A DNA stretch of 39,160 nucleotides. It comes from Candidatus Woesearchaeota archaeon. GTDB lineage: Archaea > Nanobdellota > Nanobdellia > Woesearchaeales > BM511. Made by a program: the position numbers and the translations under genes. Positions 28,860-37,767 of the stretch are shown here, piece after piece. Below the pieces are notes generated by a model. It worked only from the letters and a program-made list of their open reading frames with translations. It searched no databases and was not told where the DNA came from. The DNA lies in contig JAHFPP010000005.1 in the NCBI GenBank assembly GCA_023266675.1, forward strand, positions 1 to 39,160. The letters run 5' to 3'. Numbering within the stretch: position 1 is the first letter of the stretch; every line of letters starts with the position of its first letter.

Positions 28860-29630
28860 ATGTCAATATTAATAGGAGTACAGGCAAAAGAAGGTGCAGT
28901 ATTCGTAAGTGATTATACTCCTCAAAGAGAAGGGAAAAAACCAAGAATTAGTCATTTATTACATTTAACTGAATCTAACGGAGAAGCTCTCCTTAAATCA
29001 GGAATCTATTTTGGTACAATCTGTGAACTCCCTATTCTTGTTACATCAAATATTGACAAAAAACATTTATCAGAATTCCCGGATATTTTTGACTTATTAA
29101 CAGATCCTTTTTTCAGTGGACTTAATCTTGATGCTAATTATGAGCCTCTGTCTGAGTTTAAAAGGAAACTTCAAAATATTCCACATGAATTAAAAGATAA
29201 GTATAATGCTGTAGGTTTATATCTTCGATCCACTGTTAGTATAAATGAAGATGTTGGTGTTCTAAGATTATCTGAAAAATCTTTGCCAGATATTTTAAGA
29301 ATAAGCCATTCTCGAGTTTTGGATAAACAGCCATTTATGGTTATAGGCCAAAAATCAACTTTTTACTCCAGTGAATATCTTTTTAAGATGCTTCACGGAA
29401 ACTCTCCTACTTCGCTTCCATCAATTGAAGATGCGTTGGAACTTGCTGCTACTGCCATGAATATCGCTTTTGATAAAGGGCGAAATATTCATTCAGGATA
29501 CCAAGTGGTTGTTGCAGAGAGAATTAATGGAAGTAACCGAATAAAAACCGCAATGAACCCATCTGCGAACTATATTGATACATCTTCAATACAATATTTA
29601 TGCCCAAGATTTGAGAGAACACTTAATTAG
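28860..29630 (+). CDS. Divergent proteasome-like / Ntn-hydrolase-fold protein
   Basis: N-terminus MSILIGVQAKEGAVFVSD resembles proteasome beta TTTVGIxxKDGVVLAAD; C-terminus IEDALELAATAMNIAFDKGRNIHSGYQVVVAERING resembles the proteasome C-terminal helix/strand. Confidence 0.55.
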   Translation: MSILIGVQAKEGAVFVSDYTPQREGKKPRISHLLHLTESNGEALLKSGIYFGTICELPILVTSNIDKKHLSEFPDIFDLLTDPFFSGLNLDANYEPLSEFKRKLQNIPHELKDKYNAVGLYLRSTVSINEDVGVLRLSEKSLPDILRISHSRVLDKQPFMVIGQKSTFYSSEYLFKMLHGNSPTSLPSIEDALELAATAMNIAFDKGRNIHSGYQVVVAERINGSNRIKTAMNPSANYIDTSSIQYLCPRFERTLN

Positions 29631-29643
29631 TCATTCTTCAATA

Positions 29644-29651
29644 TTTATATA
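29644..29651 (+). promoter_or_regulatory. TATA box of rlmH (TTTATATA, 29 nt before ATG29673)
   Basis: Consistent spacing with other leaderless-type starts. Confidence 0.6.
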
Positions 29652-29672
29652 TAGAAACAAACTCTTACTCTT

Positions 29673-30098
29673 ATGGCATCTAAAATAAGAATAATATGTG
29701 TCGGAAAAGTAAAGGAATCTCATATCACAACTGGAATAAATGAATTCTTAAAACGATTAACTCCTTTTGTTAAAGTTGAAATTGTTGAGTTGAAAGATGA
29801 GGGTGTAAAAAAGGAAGCGGAGAAACTTACTAACTACCTTGGTTCAAACACGTTTACGCTTGACGAGAATGGAAAAGAATATTCATCAGTAAGTTTTTCA
29901 GAACTTATAAAAAAACAAGAGGGCACACTCACTTTTATTATCGGCGGGCATGATGGCATTGATGATTCCCTAAAATTGAAGTCAACCAGGATATCTCTTT
30001 CCAAAATGACTTTCACCCATGAAATGGCAAGGCTTTTTCTAATCGAGCAGGTATACAGAGCGTATATGATCATTGGCAACAGAAAATACCACAGATAA
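29673..30098 (+). CDS. rlmH: 23S rRNA (pseudouridine) methyltransferase RlmH, SPOUT family
   Basis: IRIICVGKVKE, LDENGKEYSSVSFSELI, TFIIGGHDGI, SLSKMTFTHEMARLFLIEQVYRAYMIIGNRKYHR. Confidence 0.93.
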   Translation: MASKIRIICVGKVKESHITTGINEFLKRLTPFVKVEIVELKDEGVKKEAEKLTNYLGSNTFTLDENGKEYSSVSFSELIKKQEGTLTFIIGGHDGIDDSLKLKSTRISLSKMTFTHEMARLFLIEQVYRAYMIIGNRKYHR

Positions 30099-30160
30099 TA
30101 AATCTCTTTTTCTCTATTTTATCACATAGTTTTTTAAATAACAATCAAATAATTTAGATA

Positions 30161-30919
30161 ATGAACAAAAAAATTCTTTTTTTTGCAGTTCTTTTTTTAC
30201 TATCATTTAACCTAATATACCTTGTTTCAGCAGAAAAACCTGAAGACATTAAACTCACAAATTATGTTAATGATTACGCAGGCATTCTCACTTCAGAACA
30301 GAATTCAGCAATCTCAAAAGAGCTTGAGCAGATATTTAAAAGCGGAGAAGCAGAAGTTGCGATTCTAACAGTAAGATCACTAGATGGGATGCCAATTGAG
30401 GACTTTTCATACAAAGTTGCTGAAGGAAAACTTGGAGACGCAACAAAAAACAACGGACTTTTGATTCTAATCGCAGTTGAAGACAGAAAATACCGCTTTG
30501 AAGTTGGACGAGGACTTGAGCCAATATTTAATGACGCAAAGATAACAAGAATAGGAAGAACTTACCTTGTTCCAAGTTTTAAGCAGGGAGATTATTACAC
30601 AGGGCTCTACTCTTCAACGCTTGCAATAAAAAGCGTATTACTAAATGATACAGCGTCAGAATATTATGTCAAAGAGCCATTAACAACTTTTCAGGTAAGT
30701 CCGCTGATGGTATTCTTCGCAATATTCATCTTAATTTCCTTAATCTCTGCATTAATCCGAACAGCGGCAAGAAAGAAAAAAGATGACAATCTTTTCTTTG
30801 CAGCAATACTTGTCTCAGAACTATTAAAGGGAGGAGGCAAAGGAGGCTTTGGCGGAGGCGGTTTTGGAGGATTTGGAGGAGGGTCGTTTGGGGGAGGCGG
30901 CGGTGGAGGGAGTTGGTAA
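30161..30919 (+). CDS. TPM-domain (YgcG-like) membrane protein with Gly-rich C-terminus
   Basis: Signal/TM start; YVNDYAGILTSEQNSAISKELEQIFKSGEAEVAILTVRSLDGMPIEDFSYKVAEGKLGDATKNNGLLILIAVEDRKYRFEVGRGLEPIFND; GGGKGGFGGGGFGGFGGGSFGGGGGGGSW tail. Confidence 0.9.
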   Translation: MNKKILFFAVLFLLSFNLIYLVSAEKPEDIKLTNYVNDYAGILTSEQNSAISKELEQIFKSGEAEVAILTVRSLDGMPIEDFSYKVAEGKLGDATKNNGLLILIAVEDRKYRFEVGRGLEPIFNDAKITRIGRTYLVPSFKQGDYYTGLYSSTLAIKSVLLNDTASEYYVKEPLTTFQVSPLMVFFAIFILISLISALIRTAARKKKDDNLFFAAILVSELLKGGGKGGFGGGGFGGFGGGSFGGGGGGGSW

Positions 30920-30921
30920 AC

Positions 30922-31173
30922 ATGTTTAACTTTTTTAAAAAATCAAGAGAAGAAATGAAAAAAGAAATTAAAGGAAAGACAAAGTTTGGAGAGCCGATAC
31001 TTATTTGTCCAAGATGTAACAAAGGCATGGATAAGATAAAAAAGCATGAAATCATAATTGACACTTGCCGTAAATGCAACGGGCTTTGGCTTGATGACAA
31101 AGAAATTGAAAAGATAATTGAAGCAGCGCATAATGCAGCAAACAAGGATAAAGCTTTTAAAAAGAAAAAATAA
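30922..31173 (+). CDS. zf-TFIIB-domain protein
   Basis: CPRCNKGMDKIKKHEIIIDTCRKCNGLWLDDKEIEKI. Confidence 0.88.
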   Translation: MFNFFKKSREEMKKEIKGKTKFGEPILICPRCNKGMDKIKKHEIIIDTCRKCNGLWLDDKEIEKIIEAAHNAANKDKAFKKKK

Positions 31174-31198
31174 ACAATGAACTGGAGGAGAGAAAAAA

Positions 31199-31822
31199 AT
31201 GGCAAAAAAAGAAACTAATTTTTTTAGCGCAAATAAGACATGGATAATTATTGGAGTAATAATTCTGTTTGTGCTTATGTTAATAGGCTGGTTTGCAGGA
31301 ACATACAACTCGCTTGTTAGTAACGACGAGAATGTGAATGCGAAGTGGGCAAACGTGCAGTCAGCATACCAGCGAAGGGCAGACCTTATACCAAACCTTG
31401 TATCAACAGTGCAGGGAGCAGTCAAGTTTGAACAAACAACACAGACACAGATTGCAGCGCTTAGAACTGGCGCAGTAGCTGCAGCAGCAGAAGTAAAGGC
31501 AGCAACAACACCAGCACAGCTTGATGCAGCAAACGCAAAAGTAGACGCACAATTACAGGCATATAGGTCGCTTAACATCAACGTTGAAAATTATCCTCAG
31601 CTTAAGGCAACTGAAAACTTCCTATCACTTCAGGATGAACTGGCAGGAACTGAAAACAGGGTCAAAGTTGAAAGAGACAATTTTAACGCGGCAGTAAAAG
31701 CATACAATATCAATGTAAGGCGTTTCCCGTCAAATCTTGTTGCAGGAATGTTCGGATTTTCAACTAAAACATCATTTGAAGCAGAAAGCGGCTCAGAAAA
31801 AGCACCAAGCGTTAAGTTTTGA
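31199..31822 (+). CDS. LemA family protein
   Basis: N-terminal TM then YNSLVSNDENVNAKWANVQSAYQRRADLIPNLVSTVQG ... FNAAVKAYNINVRRFPSNLVAGMFGF. Confidence 0.95.
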   Translation: MAKKETNFFSANKTWIIIGVIILFVLMLIGWFAGTYNSLVSNDENVNAKWANVQSAYQRRADLIPNLVSTVQGAVKFEQTTQTQIAALRTGAVAAAAEVKAATTPAQLDAANAKVDAQLQAYRSLNINVENYPQLKATENFLSLQDELAGTENRVKVERDNFNAAVKAYNINVRRFPSNLVAGMFGFSTKTSFEAESGSEKAPSVKF

Positions 31823-31908
31823 ATAAAAGCTTTTTTTATTTTTTATCTTATCTTTTTATGGATTTTTTATACATTCTATCTTTTTTCAAAATAAATACCG
31901 ACTTAATC

Positions 31909-31939
31909 AAAAAAATAAAAAAGTCCCAAGCTTAGGGAC
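31909..31939 (-). terminator. Hairpin plus T-run terminator-like structure on the minus strand
   Basis: Minus strand GTCCC-TAAGCTT-GGGAC followed by TTTTTTATTTTTTT. Confidence 0.5.
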
Positions 31940-31957
31940 AAATGGAAGCTAGTTGAT

Positions 31958-32071
31958 TTAGGTCATGGAAACCACCTCCTCTGGTATATTATCCATTTTG
32001 TTGGGGATAATAAACATAAGAAGAACTTCCTTTTTAATGATGTGAAAGCGACTTAAAGAATCAACCTTCAT
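31958..32071 (-). CDS. Possible small protein, 37 aa (below ORF-track cutoff)
   Basis: MKVDSLSRFHIIKKEVLLMFIIPNKMDNIPEEVVSMT, followed at 3' by the hairpin/T-run. Coding potential unproven. Confidence 0.3.
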   Translation of the reverse strand: MKVDSLSRFHIIKKEVLLMFIIPNKMDNIPEEVVSMT

Positions 32072-32146
32072 AAGCTTTATAACTCAACTTTTATTATCAT
32101 ATTATATCCCTTATTATATTGTTCAACAAATTTCAGGTGGTAATAA

Positions 32147-32845
32147 ATGCTTCATTTGGTATACAGCCCCAAATGGTTTTATGGCGAAGCCATATTAATC
32201 GACTTAGTGAGTGTTTTTGTACTCGCGCTTGTCGCATTTTTTAGTCTAAGATACTATAAAATAAAAAAGAATGAGAACTATCTTTACCTTGCAATCTCAT
32301 TTGGTATTCTTGCACTCTCATTCATCTTTAAAATATTGATGAACTTTTCAATAAACTATAACGAGGTTGAAACAAGGCAGGTTGGGCTTATGGTATTAAC
32401 CTATCAAACGGTAGAATCATCGGATATACTTTTCTTCCTTGGATTTCTGCTTTATAGAATCCTGACATTAGTTGGTCTGTATGTGCTGTATTCGTTATAC
32501 CATAAGCAGACAAAGCAAAATCATTTCCTCATAGTCTCGTTATTGGTTGCTTTGGCATACTTTAGCTATTCATCCTATTACGTCTTTCACACAGTATCAT
32601 TCATACTGTTAATATTGATTTTAATACAGTATCTAACAAATTATGTTGACAAGAAACATTTCTCAACTATCCTCATGACTATAAGCTTTGTAACAATTGC
32701 GTTTAGTCAGATACTCTTCATCCTCATCGGATTCAATCCGGAAATATATGTGGCTGCAGAATTAACACAGCTTATAGGGTACATTGGTATATTAACAACT
32801 TTTTTAACGGTGCTAAAGAGTGGCTACAAAAAGAACAAGAATTGA
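32147..32845 (+). CDS. Hypothetical multi-TM membrane protein
   Basis: 232 aa with about seven hydrophobic segments; SD-like CAGGTGGTAATAAATG. Confidence 0.7.
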   Translation: MLHLVYSPKWFYGEAILIDLVSVFVLALVAFFSLRYYKIKKNENYLYLAISFGILALSFIFKILMNFSINYNEVETRQVGLMVLTYQTVESSDILFFLGFLLYRILTLVGLYVLYSLYHKQTKQNHFLIVSLLVALAYFSYSSYYVFHTVSFILLILILIQYLTNYVDKKHFSTILMTISFVTIAFSQILFILIGFNPEIYVAAELTQLIGYIGILTTFLTVLKSGYKKNKN

Positions 32846-33092
32846 CATCATTGGTGACATGCTTGAGTCCATAGTAAACAAGGGCGGAAGCATAAAACCG
32901 ACACACTTGATGTACAAATCCAACCTTGCGCACGGGCAGATGCAGCTGTATCTTGAAGAGCTTGTATCAAAAGAGCTTGTTGAGAAAATCAAAAAAGGAG
33001 ACTATGACTACATAACAATAACCAATAAGGGCTACGAGTTTGCGCACAAGTTAAAAGAGATGAAAGAATTCGAGAAGGCTTTCGGGCTTTAA
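32820..33092 (+). CDS. Winged-helix transcriptional regulator (GTG start, overlaps upstream gene)
   Basis: RTRIDIIGDMLESIVNKGGSIKPTHLMYKSNLAHGQMQLYLEELVSKELVEKIKKGDYDYITITNKGYEFAHKLKEM: archaeal wHTH (HTH_45-like) pattern. Confidence 0.8.
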   Translation: MATKRTRIDIIGDMLESIVNKGGSIKPTHLMYKSNLAHGQMQLYLEELVSKELVEKIKKGDYDYITITNKGYEFAHKLKEMKEFEKAFGL

Positions 33093-33147
33093 TATTTTCT
33101 AACTAAAAACAGTATAATTTTTAAACTATTATTCAATTCTTTATCTC

Positions 33148-33396
33148 ATGGAGAAAGATTCAGCAACGCAAGCTAAGGACGATGTCAAAAAACAGGTTGT
33201 TTACTCTAAAAACAACTATAAAAAACTTAACAGCCACATAAACTTTAATATTGAAAAAAAGAAGGGAAACGCCAGAAAAAGAGACACAAGCCTACGCTGC
33301 TGTCTTTGCAGAAAGAAATTCGTTCTTCCATTCAAACCTCGTTTTCCTGAAGTGTACTGCGATGAATGCTTTAAGAAAAAAGATAATTACAGATAA
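33148..33396 (+). CDS. Small basic zinc-ribbon protein
   Basis: 82 aa with CCLCRKKF...YCDECF, two CxxC pairs. Confidence 0.65.
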   Translation: MEKDSATQAKDDVKKQVVYSKNNYKKLNSHINFNIEKKKGNARKRDTSLRCCLCRKKFVLPFKPRFPEVYCDECFKKKDNYR

Positions 33397-33418
33397 TTCT
33401 CTAATAATTTAATAAAAA

Positions 33419-33493
33419 TGGACAAGCCGGGATTTGAACCCGGAGTCTCCTCGCTGCCAGCGAGGCACGATAACCGGATTACGCTACTTGCCC
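33419..33493 (-). tRNA. tRNA-Ala(GGC)
   Basis: Minus strand GGGCAAGTAGCGTAATCCGGTTATCGTGCCTCGCTGGCAGCGAGGAGACTCCGGGTTCAAATCCCGGCTTGTCCA. Anticodon loop CUGGCAG; acceptor contains the G3:U70 alanine identity pair. Confidence 0.93.
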
Positions 33494-33543
33494 GCGGACT
33501 AACTTTTTAGAAAAATGTTTTTGTTTAAAAAACTTTGTCAATA

Positions 33544-33762
33544 CTATTTCTTTCTCACTGCAAGCCGAACGTCGCCGTCATTCACAGTTGTTCTTCCTGA
33601 GTGTTTTGCTATCTTTACTGCCTGCTCGCAGATTTCATTTGCCTTTTCATGTACAGCGTCGGCAAGCTTCTCCGCAGCATCCTTGGAAACCCTGTGTGCG
33701 CCGCACTCTTCAAGGATTCTTGCCATGACTTTTGCTGGTATCGGTTTAGTGTTTCTTCCCAT
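33544..33762 (-). CDS. Archaeal histone
   Basis: IPAKVMARILEECGAHRVSKDAAEKLADAVHEKANEICEQAVKIAKHSGRTTVNDGDVRLAVRKK: HMf-like histone fold. Confidence 0.93.
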   Translation of the reverse strand: MGRNTKPIPAKVMARILEECGAHRVSKDAAEKLADAVHEKANEICEQAVKIAKHSGRTTVNDGDVRLAVRKK

Positions 33763-33884
33763 AAAACTCTTTCTTTAATTTGAATTATAAAAACGTTGTG
33801 ATTTGATATGTTACTATTTATAACTACTTATTAGTAAGTATAACAGAAAGTTTTTTAAATAACTCTTATTTTCTTGTTAGTACA

Positions 33885-34295
33885 ATGGATTATTTTAATA
33901 TAGATGTTATAATTCCTCTCAGTGAATGTATGTCTTCTAGTATGTCATATAGTTTAAAATCAAATTCATTACAGGAAGCCGTGGATATGGCTTTTTCAAG
34001 AGAAATTTATAATGGAGAACGAATTTTAGCTGAAAAATCCATGTTAAAAAAAGAGCCTGTTGTTAAAAGAGGAGATATTCGAATAGTTGCGTATTGCACA
34101 TTTGATGAGAACAAAGAGTTAAAAGAAAGATTTTCTGTTGATGACATTTTTGGAAAAACTCCTCAAAGCGGGCTTTATCAACCACCTTCACGATTAAGCG
34201 ACGCAGAAATCAAGAAGCTTCTTCTAAAAGATGCAGAGATAAATAAAACAGATATTGATGTGTCCGCGCTTGAAGACATGGTTTTCTTAATATAA
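33885..34295 (+). CDS. Hypothetical protein
   Basis: 136-aa ORF with TTTAAATA 31 nt upstream of ATG. Confidence 0.55.
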   Translation: MDYFNIDVIIPLSECMSSSMSYSLKSNSLQEAVDMAFSREIYNGERILAEKSMLKKEPVVKRGDIRIVAYCTFDENKELKERFSVDDIFGKTPQSGLYQPPSRLSDAEIKKLLLKDAEINKTDIDVSALEDMVFLI

Positions 34296-34325
34296 TTAGT
34301 TTAACAAATCTCATATTAACTTTTT

Positions 34326-36863
34326 TTAAAAATCATTATACTTGTAAAATATCCTTTTTGCAATCTCAATAACAACAAGGTATAAAAGCACTATTCCAAC
34401 AAGAACTGAGAGTATCATAATTGACAATGGTTCAAATCCAAAAAGTTTTCCAAGTGGGGTGTATGGCAGCATCCATCCAATGGCAACGCACAGCATTGTG
34501 CTGATTAAAAGGTACTTGCTAGGCGAGCTTTGAAGGAAAGGTATCTTCTTTGTCCTTATCACATATATCACAAGCGTCTGTGTGGCAAGCGACTCCAAAA
34601 ACCATCCCGTCTGAAAACTCTTTGCGCTAAACGAGAATACAAAAAACAGCACAAAAAATGTCAGGTAATCAAATAGTGAACTTAGAGGTCCAAAAACATA
34701 CATGAATCTCTTGATGAACTTAAGGTTCCACCTCTTTGGTCGCTTCACCCACTCACTGTCTACCTTATCATTTGGAATTGTTATCTGTGAAAAATCATAA
34801 ATGAAATTAATAAGCAGTATCTGTATTGGAAGCATTGGTAAAAACGGCAAAAAGAGTATTGCGCCTGCTGCTGAGAACATGTTTCCAAAATTCGATGATA
34901 ACCCCATCATGATATACTTCATTGTGTTGCCAAATGCCTTCCTGCCCTCAATAATGCCTTCTTTTAGCGCTCTAAGGCTTTTTTGCGTAAGCACAATATC
35001 CGCAGAGTCTTTCGCGACGTCAACAGCGTTGTTTACAGATATCCCAACGTCAGCAGTCTTAAGCGATGGCGCGTCATTTATTCCGTCACCCATGTAGCCG
35101 ACGACGTGGTTGTTTGATTTTAAAACGCTTATTATCCTGTTTTTCTGCTCAGGCGAGAACCTGGCAAAAATAGTTGTATTCTCAACTCTGTGTTTTAGCG
35201 CATCATCATTTAGTGTTGCCAATTCTTTGCCTGTCATCACACCTTTTACTTTAAGGCCGATATCTCTGCAAATTTTCTCTGTTACAAGCTCATTGTCGCC
35301 AGTTATAACTTTTATTTCAACGCCAATCTCTTCAAGGTGCAAAAGCACATCCTTGACGTCTTCTTTTGCGGGGTCAAGAAAAGCGACAAATCCAATAAGC
35401 TCCAAATCTTTTTCATCTTCTTTTTTGTAAACTTTATTTTTGGCATCAACATCTTTAACTGCTATTGCAAGAACTCTGTACCCGTCTTTGCTTAGTTTTT
35501 GATAATAATCAAAAGCAGCATTTTCTTTTATTTTGTCAATCTTTTGTGTCTTGCCTGCTGATATCTTGCTGCAGCACTTGATAACTTCTTCTGGAGCGCC
35601 TTTTGTTATCATTATTCTCTTTTTGTCTTTTCCATGAACTATTATGCTCATCCTTTTTCTTTGAAAGTCAAAAGGTATCTCGTCAATCTTCTTGTACAAC
35701 AAAACATCAATTTTTTTGTAATTCAAAATGGCGTCGTCAAGAGGATTTTTAATGCCTGTTTGGTTAAAGCTGTTTAAGTATGCGTAAAGCAATGTTTTAT
35801 CTGACTCTTTGCCTTTTATGTCAGTGTATTTTACAAGCGAGATTTTATCCTCAGTGAGTGTGCCTGTCTTGTCTGTGCAAAGAATATCCATGCTTCCAAG
35901 GTTTGGTATGGAATTTAGTTTTTTCACAATCACTCCTTTCTTTGCCATGTTGTTTGAGCCTTTTGCCATAGTCACTGACATTATCATTGGCAAGAGTTCA
36001 GGCGTTATTCCAACTGCAATTGCAATTGAGAACATGAAAGCCTCAAGAATATTCTTGTGCATAAGCGAATTGAAAAGGAAGATAAACATAACAATGAATA
36101 TCATTATCTTCATGATGAGGTAGCCAAAATTGGATATTCCAATTTCAAACTCTGACTTTGATTCTTTCTTTAGAAGGTGCGACGCAATTTTTCCAAACTC
36201 TGTATCTTTGCCTATTTTCAAGATTATTGCAGTTGCCTGGCCGGACACGACGCTTGTACCTGAAAATACTATATTTGTAAGTTCTGAAATTGATGAAAAT
36301 TTTTCTGTCAGAACTTTCTCAGTTTTTTCTGACGGGTAGGACTCACCTGTAAGCGCCGACTGGTTAACAAAGAGGTCTTTTGAAGATATTATTCTTGCGT
36401 CAGCAGGCACAAGGTCACCGGAACTTAAAAAAATAACGTCACCAACGCAAACATATTTTACGTTAACTTCTTTCTTTTCTCCGCCTCTGATGACTGTTGC
36501 AGTTGTTTTTACCGAGTCAAGAAGTTTCTTCACTGAGTTTCTGGCATCATACTCCTTAACAAAATCAAGCAGAATGCTAAAAATTACAAGAAGGAATATT
36601 ATGACTGCGTCAATAGTCTGTCCAAAATAAAATGACATGCCAGCTGCAAACAAAAGGATGAGTATGAGCGGATTTAGAAAGTATTTCAGGAACTCAAAGA
36701 TTATTCCGATTTCTTTCTTTTCTGATATGACATTATGTCCTTTCTCCTCTAATCTTCTAATTGCTTCCGAGTCTAAAATACCTTTATAAGATGAACCAAG
36801 TTCACTATATATACTATTAATCTCTAATACAGAATACTCATTAACACCCTCTTTTTCAATCAT
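34326..36863 (-). CDS. mgtA: P-type ATPase, magnesium-translocating (MgtA/B-like)
   Basis: DKTGTLTE, TGES, GDGINDAPSLKTADVGISV, multiple TM segments; FMYVFGPLSSLFDYLTFFVLFF as in MgtA-type pumps. Confidence 0.9.
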   Translation of the reverse strand: MIEKEGVNEYSVLEINSIYSELGSSYKGILDSEAIRRLEEKGHNVISEKKEIGIIFEFLKYFLNPLILILLFAAGMSFYFGQTIDAVIIFLLVIFSILLDFVKEYDARNSVKKLLDSVKTTATVIRGGEKKEVNVKYVCVGDVIFLSSGDLVPADARIISSKDLFVNQSALTGESYPSEKTEKVLTEKFSSISELTNIVFSGTSVVSGQATAIILKIGKDTEFGKIASHLLKKESKSEFEIGISNFGYLIMKIMIFIVMFIFLFNSLMHKNILEAFMFSIAIAVGITPELLPMIMSVTMAKGSNNMAKKGVIVKKLNSIPNLGSMDILCTDKTGTLTEDKISLVKYTDIKGKESDKTLLYAYLNSFNQTGIKNPLDDAILNYKKIDVLLYKKIDEIPFDFQRKRMSIIVHGKDKKRIMITKGAPEEVIKCCSKISAGKTQKIDKIKENAAFDYYQKLSKDGYRVLAIAVKDVDAKNKVYKKEDEKDLELIGFVAFLDPAKEDVKDVLLHLEEIGVEIKVITGDNELVTEKICRDIGLKVKGVMTGKELATLNDDALKHRVENTTIFARFSPEQKNRIISVLKSNNHVVGYMGDGINDAPSLKTADVGISVNNAVDVAKDSADIVLTQKSLRALKEGIIEGRKAFGNTMKYIMMGLSSNFGNMFSAAGAILFLPFLPMLPIQILLINFIYDFSQITIPNDKVDSEWVKRPKRWNLKFIKRFMYVFGPLSSLFDYLTFFVLFFVFSFSAKSFQTGWFLESLATQTLVIYVIRTKKIPFLQSSPSKYLLISTMLCVAIGWMLPYTPLGKLFGFEPLSIMILSVLVGIVLLYLVVIEIAKRIFYKYNDF

Positions 36864-37185
36864 TAAGCTAACTATAACCTTGTTTCTTAATAAAACTTTT
36901 TATTGCATCCATTCTCTTTCAATGTTTCATACTTTTTCAAAATCGATATGTTTAAATACTTAAAAAAATATTCTAAAAAGATTATTATTCAGTATGTAAT
37001 TAATTGAGAGGAATGGGATTATTAATATTAAAAAATGCAAAAAATTATACTCAATAAAAATGCTGGCGCAGTAGCACGAATGCATGAATCAGTCTTCTCA
37101 TTAATTTCTAAATCATTAAACAAAAAAACTTTAAAATCTTCACAATCTTATAAAAAAATAAAAACAACATAAACTTGGGGTGAAA

Positions 37186-37767
37186 ATGAACCAGACATTT
37201 AAATCGAAACATCAAAGCGCATTAACAACAAGCGGAATCCTAACATCAAACAGGATACCAAAAGACTACTTTATCACAAAAGGTAAAGGAGAAAGCGACA
37301 TTACAGTCCACGCAGGGTCATATCACCTAGCACTAAAAGATGCAGGGATAGAGATGTACAACATCATGACCTATTCATCAATTCTACCAAAAATTGCAAA
37401 CCGTGTAGAAAGGCCTGCAAAAACAACTCATGGAGCAGTCATGGAATCAATCATGGCAGTTGCAAACGCGCCACGCGGAAAACTTGCAACAGCAGGAATA
37501 ATCTACGGTTGGCTTCATAACAAGATAACTGGCGAAAAATACGGTGGACTCGTTTGTGAATACAACGGAAACCTACCTGAAAAAGAAGCAGGAGAACAGC
37601 TAAAAGAAAGCTTGAGCGAACTCTACACAAACGGATACTCAGACGATTACGAATTAAAAGATATGATGCTAATCTCTGAAAGCATGGTGCCAAAAAAGAA
37701 ATTCGGAACAGTGATTGTATCACTTTGTTTTACAACTTACCTGTTTCCAATAGTAGAAAGACACTAG
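37186..37767 (+). CDS. Pyruvoyl-dependent arginine decarboxylase
   Basis: KDYFITKGKGESDITVHAGSYHLALKDAGIEMYNIMTYSSILPKIA contains the Ser-Ser self-cleavage motif (SSILP). Start ATG37186 preferred over GTG37180; GGGGTGA SD-like. Confidence 0.92.
   Translation: MNQTFKSKHQSALTTSGILTSNRIPKDYFITKGKGESDITVHAGSYHLALKDAGIEMYNIMTYSSILPKIANRVERPAKTTHGAVMESIMAVANAPRGKLATAGIIYGWLHNKITGEKYGGLVCEYNGNLPEKEAGEQLKESLSELYTNGYSDDYELKDMMLISESMVPKKKFGTVIVSLCFTTYLFPIVERH

Noticed and set aside
30726-31205. 159-aa minus-strand ORF
   Set aside because: Shadow ORF opposite the TPM-domain and zf-TFIIB genes.
30943-31581. 212-aa minus-strand ORF
   Set aside because: Antisense to the zf-TFIIB and LemA genes, both of which have clear family motifs.
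37035-37172. 45-codon + strand ORF (MQKIILNKNAGAVARMHESVFSLISKSLNKKTLKSSQSYKKIKTT) upstream of PvlArgDC
   Set aside because: Short, low-complexity Lys/Ser-rich, no clear ribosome-binding site; could be part of a 5' UTR. Not supported enough to call.
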